A stretch of 39,177 bases of DNA from Legionellales bacterium (GTDB lineage: Bacteria > Pseudomonadota > Gammaproteobacteria > JAGOUN01): the NCBI GenBank assembly GCA_027486005.1, contig JAIXPZ010000012.1:1-39177 (forward strand). Direction: 5' to 3'. Position 1 is the first letter of the stretch; every line of letters starts with the position of its first letter. Position numbers and translations under genes: made by a program. The notes under the pieces are model-generated. The model was not told the origin of the DNA. It ran no database searches and saw only the letters and a program-made list of their open reading frames with translations. Shown in pieces: positions 1 through 7,920 of this stretch.

Positions 1-30
1 ACTCTCTCGTAACTCGCTGATATGTTCCAT
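1..30 (-). CDS. 5' end of a gene cut by the left window edge, possibly an IS transposase
   Basis: A minus-strand ATG at 30-28 opens a frame that begins MEHISELRES and runs off the window. A textbook Shine-Dalgarno sequence (AGGAGG at 41-36) lies just upstream and a TATAAT hexamer on the minus strand at 60-55, so this is very likely a real gene start. The family cannot be named from ten residues. The inverted repeat around the start suggests the end of an insertion sequence, but this is inference. Confidence 0.5.
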   Translation of the reverse strand, partial: MEHISELRES

Positions 31-88
31 ATAACCTCCTTCTCGACAATCGAGATTATATGTTTTTAATTATTTATCAGCGAGTTAC
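9..88. repeat. Inverted repeat around the start of the edge gene
   Basis: GTAACTCGCTGAT at 9-21 is repeated in perfect inverted form at 76-88. The inner copy covers codons 4-7 of the edge gene and the outer copy lies upstream of its TATAAT. Between them a 6-bp hairpin (TCTCGA at 41-46, TCGAGA at 50-55) touches the ribosome binding site. The outer copy could be the terminal repeat of an insertion sequence, or the two copies could pair in the mRNA or bind an autoregulator. Confidence 0.5.
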
Positions 89-129
89 ATTTCAACTATA
101 AATTTTGTCGTGTACAGAGAATTTTCCAA

Positions 130-216
130 AATCAAGTTGATCTGACCCCTTGATTCCTTGATTTCCCGCAAAATCAAGTTGATCTGACCCCTTGATTTCC
201 CGACCCCTTGATTTCC
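130..216. repeat. Dispersed repeat array with core TTGATCTGAC, two full units and one partial
   Basis: Two identical 26-nt units lie at 130-155 and 172-197, followed by a partial unit at about 202-216. Each unit starts AATCAAG and ends CTTGATT, so it can fold into a 7-bp stem around the core TTGATCTGACCC. The same unit recurs at 25848-25949 downstream of fba. Units are too few and too irregularly spaced for CRISPR; a REP-like or MITE-derived repeat is more likely. Confidence 0.75.
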
Positions 217-255
217 AGGAGAATCTATTTAACAAAGAAATAACTCGGAACTGGA

Positions 256-296
256 CCCCGCAGTCGGAGCCGCGGGACGACGCCCCGCTGGGGCGT
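256..296. other. GC-rich hairpin patch downstream of the first AAA ATPase gene
   Basis: This short stretch is strikingly GC-rich in an AT-rich neighbourhood. It holds CCCGC at 257-261 pairing with GCGGG at 272-276, and a perfect 7-bp stem ACGCCCC (280-286)/GGGGCGT (290-296) with a 3-nt loop. It lies 24 bp beyond the ATPase stop codon, so it may end or stabilise that transcript. No T-tract follows on either strand, so it is not a standard intrinsic terminator. The remaining bases of 217-319 show nothing recognisable. Confidence 0.5.
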
Positions 297-319
297 GAGC
301 AGTTACGGAAAAACTTAAA

Positions 320-1465
320 TTAAGCATATTGCTTTAGATAATACGCCATCAATGGATCCAAAATCCGTGCATGATTTTTTTGAAGAAACGGTACACATTC
401 ATCTTCTTGCTTCACTCGAAAAATAACATCTTGATCTGACAATACTTTAAATGCTTGATGCAAACTGGATACCGATAGTCCTGAACGAGCAGAAAAAGCT
501 TGTCCTGTCGGCTCTTCTGTGGAACAAAGCGCTAATGCCTTTAATAAATCTTGTTGATTACGCGTTAGCTTTTCAATTTCAGCGCGAATGCGGCGCGACT
601 CTTCTTCCATACATTGATGCCAACACTGCTCCACTTCTTTCACACCTGGAAATGCACCTTTCCAAAACGTGTGACACAACAAATTCACATAGAAAGGGTG
701 CAGTTCCGTGAGCGACATCAATTTATTAAAAACAGGCTCGGATAGTTTTTTCTTCCACATTTTATCAGCAAGTGATTGCAGGTGCGGACGATAATCTGCC
801 GAATGCATACGCTCTAAATACAATTTGTCACATAACATATACAGCGGCATCGATTTATCATCAAACATTTCTACTAATAAATGTCGATTGCTGCCTGAAA
901 AAAGAAAAACTAATGCACTGGTTTCTTGTGCCACATGACGTATAGCGCCTTGAATCGATTTCGCACTCTTAGCCGACGTAATATCTTGAAATTCATCAAT
1001 ATAAATAATAATTTTCTTTTTTTCTTGGGACGCAAGATCGGCTAAAGCAGTTAGCGCACTATAGATTTGATCGACGGCATCAAGATCCCCAGCATCCTGC
1101 ATGAGCTCAATCTGAAACAGGCCTAATCCCAAGGAAATCTTAAATTTACTAAACAGTGCCTGAACTTTTTTAAATGCTTTTTCACCGGGGGGAAGAATCT
1201 CAGAAACAGCCCGCGATATTCCACCCAGCAAGCGCTGGGTGACGGTTTTATCGTCATAGGCTAAAAATAGATCAATAGAGGCGAAAGGGAGTTTTAATTC
1301 ACTCATGACTTGATGGGCCAGACTCGATTTTCCATAACGCCGCGGAGAAACCAACACCGTATGCCGGGCTTTGGCAATATTATCCGCCAGCGCTTTTCTT
1401 TCGATAACTCGGTTACAAAACTGAGCGCCAAGGGCTAATTTCGATGGAAACAGGTCTTCGCTCAT
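320..1465 (-). CDS. Orphan AAA ATPase with C-terminal winged-helix-like region (ATPase_2/archaeal ATPase-like)
   Basis: The 381-residue product is a P-loop ATPase. The Walker A loop SPRRYGKSS is at residues 40-48 and the Walker B strand IIIYIDEFQD is near residues 150-158; a sensor-like SGSNRHLL segment follows at about 195-202. The last 90 or so residues (from NQQDLLKALALC) look like a winged helix. This arrangement is typical of the ATPase_2 (PF01637) type of stand-alone ATPases, whose substrate is generally unknown; they are frequent in accessory DNA. There is no signal peptide or membrane segment. The gene lies 60 bp downstream of rsmB on the same strand, but a perfect palindrome sits between them, so it is probably transcribed separately. 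A DUF4143-type relative in broad architecture is at 20624-21886. The fold is confident, the function unknown. Confidence 0.85.
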   Translation of the reverse strand: MSEDLFPSKLALGAQFCNRVIERKALADNIAKARHTVLVSPRRYGKSSLAHQVMSELKLPFASIDLFLAYDDKTVTQRLLGGISRAVSEILPPGEKAFKKVQALFSKFKISLGLGLFQIELMQDAGDLDAVDQIYSALTALADLASQEKKKIIIYIDEFQDITSAKSAKSIQGAIRHVAQETSALVFLFSGSNRHLLVEMFDDKSMPLYMLCDKLYLERMHSADYRPHLQSLADKMWKKKLSEPVFNKLMSLTELHPFYVNLLCHTFWKGAFPGVKEVEQCWHQCMEEESRRIRAEIEKLTRNQQDLLKALALCSTEEPTGQAFSARSGLSVSSLHQAFKVLSDQDVIFRVKQEDECVPFLQKNHARILDPLMAYYLKQYA

Positions 1466-1475
1466 ACTTCAATGC

Positions 1476-1502
1476 CTATAATTCATGTTTTATGAATTAT
1501 AG
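1476..1502. promoter_or_regulatory. Perfect 11-bp dyad just upstream of the AAA ATPase start codon
   Basis: CTATAATTCAT (1476-1486) and ATGAATTATAG (1492-1502) form a perfect inverted repeat with a 5-nt centre, ending 10 bp before the ATPase ATG. Each arm carries a TATAAT-like hexamer. There is no T-tract, so an operator or promoter reads better than a terminator for rsmB. Related ATTCATAAA words lie just outside it. The binding protein is unknown; autoregulation is inference. Confidence 0.55.
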
Positions 1503-1524
1503 TTTATGAATCCAATAATGTGAA

Positions 1525-2805
1525 TCATAAACCTGATATTTTTGTTAATAAGCAGTAATAAAACCCATCATGTCCATTGATTTGAGGAAAACACTGCCAG
1601 CCATGTTGTTGCGCCATACCGATGGGAAGTTGAATTTCTTGCACTTGCGCGTCAGAATGTGTTGCTAAAAATTCTTCTATCACATATTCGTTTTCTTCTG
1701 GCATCACCGAACAAGTGGTATACAAAAGTTTTCCACCCATACTTAGTAATGGCCACAATGATTTTAATAATTTTCTTTGTTGCCCTGCGAAGCTTTGCAG
1801 ATCGCTTTTACGACGCAATAATTTAATATCAGGATGTCGTCGAATAACGCCTGTTCCAGAACAAGGTGCGTCAATTAAAATTTTATCGAATAAATTCCCT
1901 TGAAACCAAGCTTCTGTTTGGCAAGCATCGCTGGCAATTAAGGTTACTTCTGAATCGAGTTTTAATCTTTCTAAATTTTGCTTCACTTTTTGCAAACGTT
2001 TTTCACTGATATCCAATGCGGTCAGATGAATTTTTGGTTCAGTCTCTAATAAGTGTCCTGTTTTTCCGCCCGGCGCTGAGCAAGCGTCTAACACATAATC
2101 ATCAGGGGAAAGTTGTAATAACGGCGCGACGTATTGTGAGGCCTGATCTTGAATAGAAATAATGCCTTCTTTGAAACCCAGAATATCATGAACCGGCATA
2201 GCTGAGGCTAAATACACACAAGAGGGCGAACGCCACTCGCCCCTACAAGAGTGCAAAAACTGTGTTATAGGATCTTCTAAACGCTTTTGATTGACACGTA
2301 ATGTCATCGGCGCTTGCTGATTGTTGGCTTCTAAAATAGTTTGCCAATATCCTGGCCAGGAAATTTTAAGATGCTCAATCATCCATCTTGAATGAGAATA
2401 AAACGCCATTTCATCTTGTTGGATATTTTCCAATAACGCTTCTTTTTCACGCAATGTACGCCGCAAACAAGCATTCACCAATCCTTTTGCCCACGGTTTT
2501 TCCAACTCTAAAACGGCATCGACGGTTTCTGTAACGACTGCATAAGGCTTCATCGTACTAAAATAAATCTGATGTAAGCCCAATAAAATCAAGGCATAAA
2601 TATCAGCATCTTTATCTTTTAACGGCTTGCTCAATAATATTTTTGCAATAGCATTCAATCGATAAAACCAACGACACAATCCATAGCAATGGGCTTTGAC
2701 AAACGAGTCATCCGTTGCTTGATAATACACCAGAGCATCATCCAAGGTGCTGCCTTTGACTAAAATATCGGCGAAAATTTTGGCTATTTGGGCTCTTGAG
2801 TTCAT
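1525..2805 (-). CDS. rsmB: 16S rRNA (cytosine-967-C5)-methyltransferase RsmB
   Basis: RsmB (Sun/Fmu) methylates C967 of 16S rRNA using S-adenosylmethionine. The 426-residue length fits the family. An N-terminal NusB-like helical RNA-binding domain (about 1-140) precedes the Rossmann methyltransferase domain. The SAM loop DACSAPGGKTGHL is near 240-252. Both family cysteines are present: C315 in DAPCSGTG and C365 in TTCSVMPEE, the catalytic nucleophile and the release cysteine. The gene follows fmt by 50 bp on the same strand, giving the usual def-fmt-rsmB order. A small palindromic repeat is embedded in the coding sequence at 2224-2247 without breaking the frame; it replaces a variable linker before the methyltransferase core. 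Confidence 0.96.
   Translation of the reverse strand: MNSRAQIAKIFADILVKGSTLDDALVYYQATDDSFVKAHCYGLCRWFYRLNAIAKILLSKPLKDKDADIYALILLGLHQIYFSTMKPYAVVTETVDAVLELEKPWAKGLVNACLRRTLREKEALLENIQQDEMAFYSHSRWMIEHLKISWPGYWQTILEANNQQAPMTLRVNQKRLEDPITQFLHSCRGEWRSPSCVYLASAMPVHDILGFKEGIISIQDQASQYVAPLLQLSPDDYVLDACSAPGGKTGHLLETEPKIHLTALDISEKRLQKVKQNLERLKLDSEVTLIASDACQTEAWFQGNLFDKILIDAPCSGTGVIRRHPDIKLLRRKSDLQSFAGQQRKLLKSLWPLLSMGGKLLYTTCSVMPEENEYVIEEFLATHSDAQVQEIQLPIGMAQQHGWQCFPQINGHDGFYYCLLTKISGL
2224..2247. repeat. Palindromic intergenic-type repeat embedded in the rsmB coding sequence
   Basis: GGGCGA at 2224-2229 pairs with TCGCCC at 2237-2242, followed by CTACA, so the minus strand begins TGTAGGGGC. The hairpin at 8622-8648 has the same layout and the same GCCCCTACA end. 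Here the repeat is read as codons within SCRGEWRSPS of RsmB, in a segment that varies in the family. Confidence 0.5.
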
Positions 2806-2855
2806 AATGTAAAATCTGTAATGTTTAAAATGGCGTATTTACTCAATGATCGAGC

Positions 2856-3770
2856 CTAAAATTTAGATTTATAGGCATTAAACATCTCATGCGCACTTAA
2901 TGGATTTTTTCCGGGAAACTGCAAGCGCGTAATACAATATGCGCCATCACTCGTTTTTATGGTGACGCCTTGCTTGTTAAACTCAATCACGCTTCCGGGT
3001 AATTTTTCACTCGCGCTTTTAACAGGATATCCTTGCCAAATTCTTACTAAATCACTTTTCCATTCAAAAAAAGCGACGGGCGCAGGAAAATATGCGCGCA
3101 CTTTTTTATCGATGACTTCACTGGTTTCTGTCCAAGCAATTTTTGCATGTTGCTTTTCAATTTTATGCGCATAAGTGGCGTATAGATTATTTTGCGTGAC
3201 AAGATTCACAGTACCTTTTTCAATATCGCTCAAAGTTTTTAATAGCAATTCACAAGAAATTTTTTCTAAACAATCATAAATAGTTTGACTCGTATCTGTT
3301 GCTGTAATTTCGCAGCGTTGCTGATTGAGTATTGCACCCGTATCTAAACCTTTATCCATTTGCATAATGGTCACACCAGTTTCTGTGTCGCCAGCGAGAA
3401 TCGCATGTTGCACTGGCGCAGCCCCACGCCAACGTGGCAATAGTGATACATGAATATTAATACAGCCAAATTTCGGCGCCTCTAGAACTGACACAGGTAG
3501 TAATAGTCCATACGCCATCACCACCATAATATCAGCTTGATACGATTTTAATTGCTCACGGTCTTCTTCGAGCTTAAAATTTTCTGGTTGTTCGATAGGC
3601 AAATGATGTTGCAACGCTAATGCTTTTACAGCGCTTGGTAACAATTTTTTTCCGCGGCCAGCTGGTCGATCTGGCTGTGTGTAAACCGCAACGATTTGAT
3701 GCTGAGAATCAATTAGCGCTTGCAGAGGAATCGTCGCAATTTCAGGAGTGCCAGCAAAAATAATTCGCAT
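2856..3770 (-). CDS. fmt: Methionyl-tRNA formyltransferase
   Basis: Fmt transfers a formyl group from 10-formyltetrahydrofolate to Met-tRNAfMet for translation initiation. The 304-residue protein begins MRIIFAGTPEIA as the family does. The formyl-transferase signature INIHVSLLPRWRGAAPVQ, near 105-122, includes the catalytic Asn and His, and the DTGAIL motif follows at about 143-148. A C-terminal OB-like domain completes it. The start codon overlaps the last base of the def stop (TAATG), so the two genes are translationally coupled, matching the successive roles of formylation and deformylation. Confidence 0.97.
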   Translation of the reverse strand: MRIIFAGTPEIATIPLQALIDSQHQIVAVYTQPDRPAGRGKKLLPSAVKALALQHHLPIEQPENFKLEEDREQLKSYQADIMVVMAYGLLLPVSVLEAPKFGCINIHVSLLPRWRGAAPVQHAILAGDTETGVTIMQMDKGLDTGAILNQQRCEITATDTSQTIYDCLEKISCELLLKTLSDIEKGTVNLVTQNNLYATYAHKIEKQHAKIAWTETSEVIDKKVRAYFPAPVAFFEWKSDLVRIWQGYPVKSASEKLPGSVIEFNKQGVTIKTSDGAYCITRLQFPGKNPLSAHEMFNAYKSKF

Positions 3771-4279
3771 TAGGCTTTTTTCTCTTGGCTGAGTTCTGCA
3801 ATATGCTTTCTAACACGCTCGCGCTTCATTGAAGATAAGTAATCAATAAATAATTTTCCATCCAAATGATCTATTTCATGTTGAATAATCGCCGCGCGAT
3901 AACCGGATTCATCAATTTCAAACGCTTTACCATGCTTATCCACTGCACGCACTTTAATCCGCTGTGATCGCGTTATTTTATCATAGGCGCCTGGGACTGA
4001 TAAGCATCCTTCTGGAGACAGCATCGTACCTTCTCTTTCAATAACTTCTGGATTCACTAGGTAAAAAGGTTGGCGCTCATTGTTTTCCATTGGATCAACT
4101 GTGAGGACACGCCAATGAATATCTGTTTGAGTAGCGGCTAAGCCGACCCCTCCATCCGCATACATAGTCTCAAATAAATCTTCGATTAATTGAGCAAGAC
4201 TGGCATCAAAAACCTCTACAGGTTTAGCTTTTTTACGCAAATGTGGATGGGGATACGATAAAATAGGAAGAATTGCCAT
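3770..4279 (-). CDS. def: Peptide deformylase
   Basis: This enzyme removes the N-formyl group from nascent proteins; it is a metalloenzyme, usually with Fe2+. The 169-residue protein has the three diagnostic motifs in order: GVGLAATQ (about 45-52), EGCLSVPG (about 90-97, with the metal-binding Cys) and QHEIDHLDG (about 132-140, the HExxH metal site). It starts MAILPILSYPHPHLRKKAKPV, as usual. It heads the def-fmt-rsmB run, 39 bp downstream of comM, which may share the transcript. Confidence 0.97.
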   Translation of the reverse strand: MAILPILSYPHPHLRKKAKPVEVFDASLAQLIEDLFETMYADGGVGLAATQTDIHWRVLTVDPMENNERQPFYLVNPEVIEREGTMLSPEGCLSVPGAYDKITRSQRIKVRAVDKHGKAFEIDESGYRAAIIQHEIDHLDGKLFIDYLSSMKRERVRKHIAELSQEKKA

Positions 4280-4318
4280 GTTTAAAATTTCTCAATGAAA
4301 TATAGAATCGATTTTAGT

Positions 4319-5809
4319 TCAACACCCTCTAAAACTCAATGCTTCCATGATGTGCTCCTTTTGTATATCCACTTTCTCCTCAATATCAGCAATCGTGCGT
4401 GCAATTTTGAGTATTTTTTTCGCCGATCGCATCGATAATTTTAATCGCTCACATGCAGATAGAAAAAACTGTTCGTCTTGCACAGAGAGCTCACCATATT
4501 GCTCTAATGCTTTTGAAGACAAGCGTGCATTAAGCTGACCTTGGCGCTGATATTGTTTTGCATGCACGTCTGCAATTTTTACGCGCAGCTCAAGAGAAGT
4601 CGCTGCGTGAATATCATTTTTTTTAAGATCGTGATAAGCCACTCGGGGCACATCGACATGCAAATCAATGCGATCCAGTAACGGCCCTGATAATTTATTT
4701 TGATAACGTGTGATTTGCTGTGGTGAACAGCGACAGGTATGATCCAAATCTCCATAATAACCACACGGGCAAGGGTTCATTGCTGCGACTAATTGAAATT
4801 TTGCTGGGAAAGTAAGCTGTTGCTTCGCTCGAGAAATAGTCACCGAGCCTGACTCCAATGGTTGTCGAAGTGCCTCCAGAACACCGCGCTGAAACTCGGG
4901 TAATTCATCTAAAAACAATACACCATTATGCGCCAACGATATTTCACCCGGCTTTGGTGGATTGCCGCCACCGACCAAGGCTGGAGTAGATGCATTGTGA
5001 TGCGGGCTACGAAAGGGTCGATTCCACCATCCTTGCGGGTCATCTTGATAATACAATGATCGCAAGCAACCAATTTCTAAACGTTCTTTTTCAGTGGACG
5101 CTGGTAACACTGTGGCTAAGCGTTCGGCTAGCATCGTTTTTCCAGTGCCTGGCGGTCCTTTCAATAACACATGATGACCACCAGCTGCCGCAATGAGTAA
5201 TGCACGTTTTGCATGCAATTGACCTTTAATATCACTCCAGTCTATTGAAAATGGAACTTCTTTGTATTGTATATTGGTATTCGTTTTTTTAAATAAATCT
5301 GGATTTTTTAACCCCTCGCACACTTCTGAAAGATGCTGCGCCACATAATGCTGGTTATCCACTAAAGAAATTTCAGCGGCGTTTTCTTGAGGCAAGACTA
5401 AAATACGTTTTGCCTCTTTAGTTTTAATCGCAATCGGTAATGCGCCACGAATTTTTCTTAATTCGCCTGTCAAACCTAATTCACCAGCAAATTCATATTC
5501 ATGAATATTGGGCACATGAATTTGTTGCGATGCTAACAAAATACCTAATGCAATCGGCAAATCAAATCGACCACCTTCTTTAGGTAAATCTGCCGGAGCA
5601 AGATTGACTGTAATACGCCGCGACGGCAATTCAAAATGATTACTAATTAATGCACTGCGAATTCGATCACGACTTTCTTTCACCGCGGTTTCTGGCAAGC
5701 CAACAATAAAGAAATTTACCATGCCGTAGGTAATATGGACTTCAACCGTCACCAGTGGCGCATCAATGCCAACACTGGCGCGAGTGTAAACGATAGCTAA
5801 TTGATTCAT
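4319..5809 (-). CDS. comM: Mg chelatase-like AAA+ helicase ComM (YifB)
   Basis: ComM is a hexameric AAA+ helicase that promotes branch migration during integration of DNA taken up by natural transformation. The ATG at 5809 gives 496 residues starting MNQLAIVYTRASVG, the conserved family start; a longer reading to 5839 adds ten atypical residues. The N-terminal ChlI domain (to about 180) includes the NLAPADLPKEGGRFDLPIA segment. The AAA+ core has Walker A GPPGTGKT and Walker B LFLDELPEF, and CPCGYYGD cysteines lie before LLDRIDLHVDVP. The C-terminal Mg_chelatase_C domain is complete. The gene is intact, suggesting competence machinery may exist elsewhere in the genome. Confidence 0.95.
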   Translation of the reverse strand: MNQLAIVYTRASVGIDAPLVTVEVHITYGMVNFFIVGLPETAVKESRDRIRSALISNHFELPSRRITVNLAPADLPKEGGRFDLPIALGILLASQQIHVPNIHEYEFAGELGLTGELRKIRGALPIAIKTKEAKRILVLPQENAAEISLVDNQHYVAQHLSEVCEGLKNPDLFKKTNTNIQYKEVPFSIDWSDIKGQLHAKRALLIAAAGGHHVLLKGPPGTGKTMLAERLATVLPASTEKERLEIGCLRSLYYQDDPQGWWNRPFRSPHHNASTPALVGGGNPPKPGEISLAHNGVLFLDELPEFQRGVLEALRQPLESGSVTISRAKQQLTFPAKFQLVAAMNPCPCGYYGDLDHTCRCSPQQITRYQNKLSGPLLDRIDLHVDVPRVAYHDLKKNDIHAATSLELRVKIADVHAKQYQRQGQLNARLSSKALEQYGELSVQDEQFFLSACERLKLSMRSAKKILKIARTIADIEEKVDIQKEHIMEALSFRGC

Positions 5810-5901
5810 GATAATTCTCGATTTTATTTTTGTTATCATCTTGCGGCTTCAATCGCAAGATACAGATATAATTTATTAAGTTAATATTTGAAATGAATTT
5901 T

Positions 5902-5930
5902 ATAGACACAAGTTGTGTGTCTATTTTTTT
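5902..5930 (+). terminator. Plus-strand intrinsic-terminator-like hairpin with no obvious upstream gene
   Basis: ATAGACACA (5902-5910) pairs with TGTGTCTAT (5916-5924) around a 5-nt loop, followed by six T residues at 5925-5930. This is the form of a rho-independent terminator for plus-strand transcription, yet both neighbouring genes are on the minus strand. It may end an antisense transcript, or act on the minus strand only as a stem. Confidence 0.5.
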
Positions 5931-5977
5931 ATGAAAGGGCTGGGCGAAAAGGAGTATACAATGAACTTTTTAAAAAA

Positions 5978-6403
5978 TCATCTTGGCGTATCTTCGCCGT
6001 AACATTTCACTGGAGGACTTTGTGCAACCTCTTGCTTTAAGGTTTTTTCAATCGCATGCATTAAGCGATAAACCCATTTCTCATAAGTTAAACCTATCGT
6101 GTCACTTCCAATATCATAATTCATATTGGTGCTATCGAAATATTCAATGCTAAACCCTCGATATCCATACGCGATATGAACCATCGCATTCATTTGAGCC
6201 TGCGTTTTACGTGCTTCAACAATATGAGAAGAAGAGGAAATGACTTGCCAGTTTTGCGCAGCGAGGCCCGCAATCACGGCCTGCTCCACTTGTTCAACTG
6301 ATTGAATTTGACAAGGAACAGTAGCGCCTACTTGCGGCACAGTAACGGACGAACATGATGTCAATAATGTTAAAATAACAGATAAGATAACGAGTTGCTT
6401 CAC
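5978..6403 (-). CDS. Small lipoprotein downstream of tolC
   Basis: The 141-residue product has a lipoprotein signal peptide: a hydrophobic core VILSVILTLL, then the lipobox LTSC with the acylated cysteine at residue 17. The mature part has a pattern (YGYRGFSIEYFDSTNMNY, then YEKWVYRLMHAI) seen in small outer-membrane lipoproteins of Gammaproteobacteria with no defined function. Translation starts at GTG (6403), supported by AGGAG five bases upstream. It begins 24 bp after tolC and probably shares its transcript, so a role at the outer membrane is likely but unproven. Serines at +2 and +3 are consistent with outer-membrane sorting. Confidence 0.75.
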   Translation of the reverse strand: MKQLVILSVILTLLTSCSSVTVPQVGATVPCQIQSVEQVEQAVIAGLAAQNWQVISSSSHIVEARKTQAQMNAMVHIAYGYRGFSIEYFDSTNMNYDIGSDTIGLTYEKWVYRLMHAIEKTLKQEVAQSPPVKCYGEDTPR

Positions 6404-6427
6404 TGTAACTCCTGCATGTCAGATTTT

Positions 6428-7879
6428 TCAGGTTGCTTCCTGACTTACATCTGCAGTCTTTGTTTTTGAACGATAGTTGTTTCTCAATACTTGTAATCCA
6501 GAAGGTTGCTCAGTTTTTTCTGATGTGGGCTCTGCACCTAACCAATCATTAATCGCTTCTAAATCATTCAACCCGAGTACGCCTGTGTCGTTTTTAAGAC
6601 TAATCAAACTGGTCACATAGCCATATCGATCAGTCGCATAAGCTTGCTCGGATTGGAACAATAAACTTTGTTGATTCAACACATCAATCATTGTTTGCGT
6701 TCCTACACGATAGCCTGCCTCCAAACCTTTTAATGCGGTTATATTAGATTTCACTGAAATCTCATCTGCTTGTACCGTACTAATAGCAGCTAAAACATTT
6801 AAATAATCAATTCGCGTGTTTTTTTCGACAGTTCGATGCTCTAATTCAAGATTATTGATTGCCGTTTCATAATTATATTCTGCTTGTTTGGTTTGCGCTG
6901 TTACTAATCCGCCTTCAAATATAGGCAAACTCACGTCTAAACCAACTGTGCCGGTATTGGTTCGAGAAGAGCCCTCGTCAGAAGCAATATCAGAAGATTG
7001 ATATTGGTAGTTTGTTCCATATGACGCTGAAAAATTCACTGTAGGCAAATGGCCGCCCCACTGCGCACTCACCGTTTTCATTGCTGCCATCGCAGTATAA
7101 TGAGCCGCTTTCAAACTAGGATTATTTTCAACCGCAACTTTTACCCAATCATTAACATCTTTCGGATCAGGTGAAACCAACGGAAGCTTCTCATTAAGCG
7201 AAGAAAATGTTTGGTATTTTTTTCCCGTCACCGCGCGTAACGTCTCAATCGCATCTTGCAAGGAATTTTCTGCCGCTACTTGCCCTGAAACTGCGGTAGA
7301 ATATGCCGCTTGCGCCGTGTAAACATCAGTCAATGTATTCGTGCCCACGCGATATTGTTGCTGTGCTTGATCTAAGGAACTCTTATTCGCAGCGACATTG
7401 GCGTCCGCATAACGCAAGTTTTCTTGCGCTTCTAAAACTGCAAAATAATTGGTTGATACAGTCACCATTAAAGTTTGCAACGCTGCATAATAGGTCGCCG
7501 CGGCACTTTTCACTGTATCCTGAGCGGCACGAAATTCTTCTATTGCAGTAAAGTCAAAAATTGGCTGAGTTAACGATAAGGCCACACCGTAGCCTTTACT
7601 GGTCGTGGTATTGTTAGTCTGAGCCGCGCCTGAATCTTTGGCTTTACTTAAAAATAACGAACCATTATTACTGCCGCCCAATGAAATTTGCGGCAATAAT
7701 ACTGATCGACTAATCGGCGTATCTTGAAGTGCGGCCTGGTAAGTACTTTTTGCGGCTAAATACGTAGGATCGCTTTTTAAAGCATCGTTATACGCTTCCA
7801 CCAAATCAGTAGCAAATACAGGTGCGGCGCCAAAACATCCGCATAAACCCAGTAAAACAACCGATAATCTTCTTTTCAT
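6428..7879 (-). CDS. tolC: TolC-family outer-membrane efflux/secretion channel
   Basis: TolC forms the trimeric outer-membrane channel and periplasmic tunnel used by type I secretion and RND/MFS efflux systems. The ATG at 7879 gives 483 residues starting MKRRLSVVLLGLCGCFG with a signal peptide cleaved near FATD; a longer reading to 7948 would overlap the upstream gene and mask the signal peptide. The duplicated outer-membrane efflux fold is visible: DLVEAYNDALKSDPTYLAAKS near the mature start, and two internal tunnel repeats (YRVGTNTLTDVYTAQAAY and YRVGTQTMIDVLNQQSLL). It lies between a beta-barrel protein and a lipoprotein gene on the same strand. No inner-membrane pump or adaptor is adjacent, so partners must be elsewhere. 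Confidence 0.93.
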   Translation of the reverse strand: MKRRLSVVLLGLCGCFGAAPVFATDLVEAYNDALKSDPTYLAAKSTYQAALQDTPISRSVLLPQISLGGSNNGSLFLSKAKDSGAAQTNNTTTSKGYGVALSLTQPIFDFTAIEEFRAAQDTVKSAAATYYAALQTLMVTVSTNYFAVLEAQENLRYADANVAANKSSLDQAQQQYRVGTNTLTDVYTAQAAYSTAVSGQVAAENSLQDAIETLRAVTGKKYQTFSSLNEKLPLVSPDPKDVNDWVKVAVENNPSLKAAHYTAMAAMKTVSAQWGGHLPTVNFSASYGTNYQYQSSDIASDEGSSRTNTGTVGLDVSLPIFEGGLVTAQTKQAEYNYETAINNLELEHRTVEKNTRIDYLNVLAAISTVQADEISVKSNITALKGLEAGYRVGTQTMIDVLNQQSLLFQSEQAYATDRYGYVTSLISLKNDTGVLGLNDLEAINDWLGAEPTSEKTEQPSGLQVLRNNYRSKTKTADVSQEAT

Positions 7880-7920
7880 TTTATAAAACCATTCTAAAAG
7901 CGACGCGCTAGAATAGTCAA

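Noticed and set aside
130-216. Possible CRISPR array from repeated 26-nt units
   Set aside because: Only two full units with a 16-bp gap, repeated elsewhere in inverted order, and no cas genes in the window.
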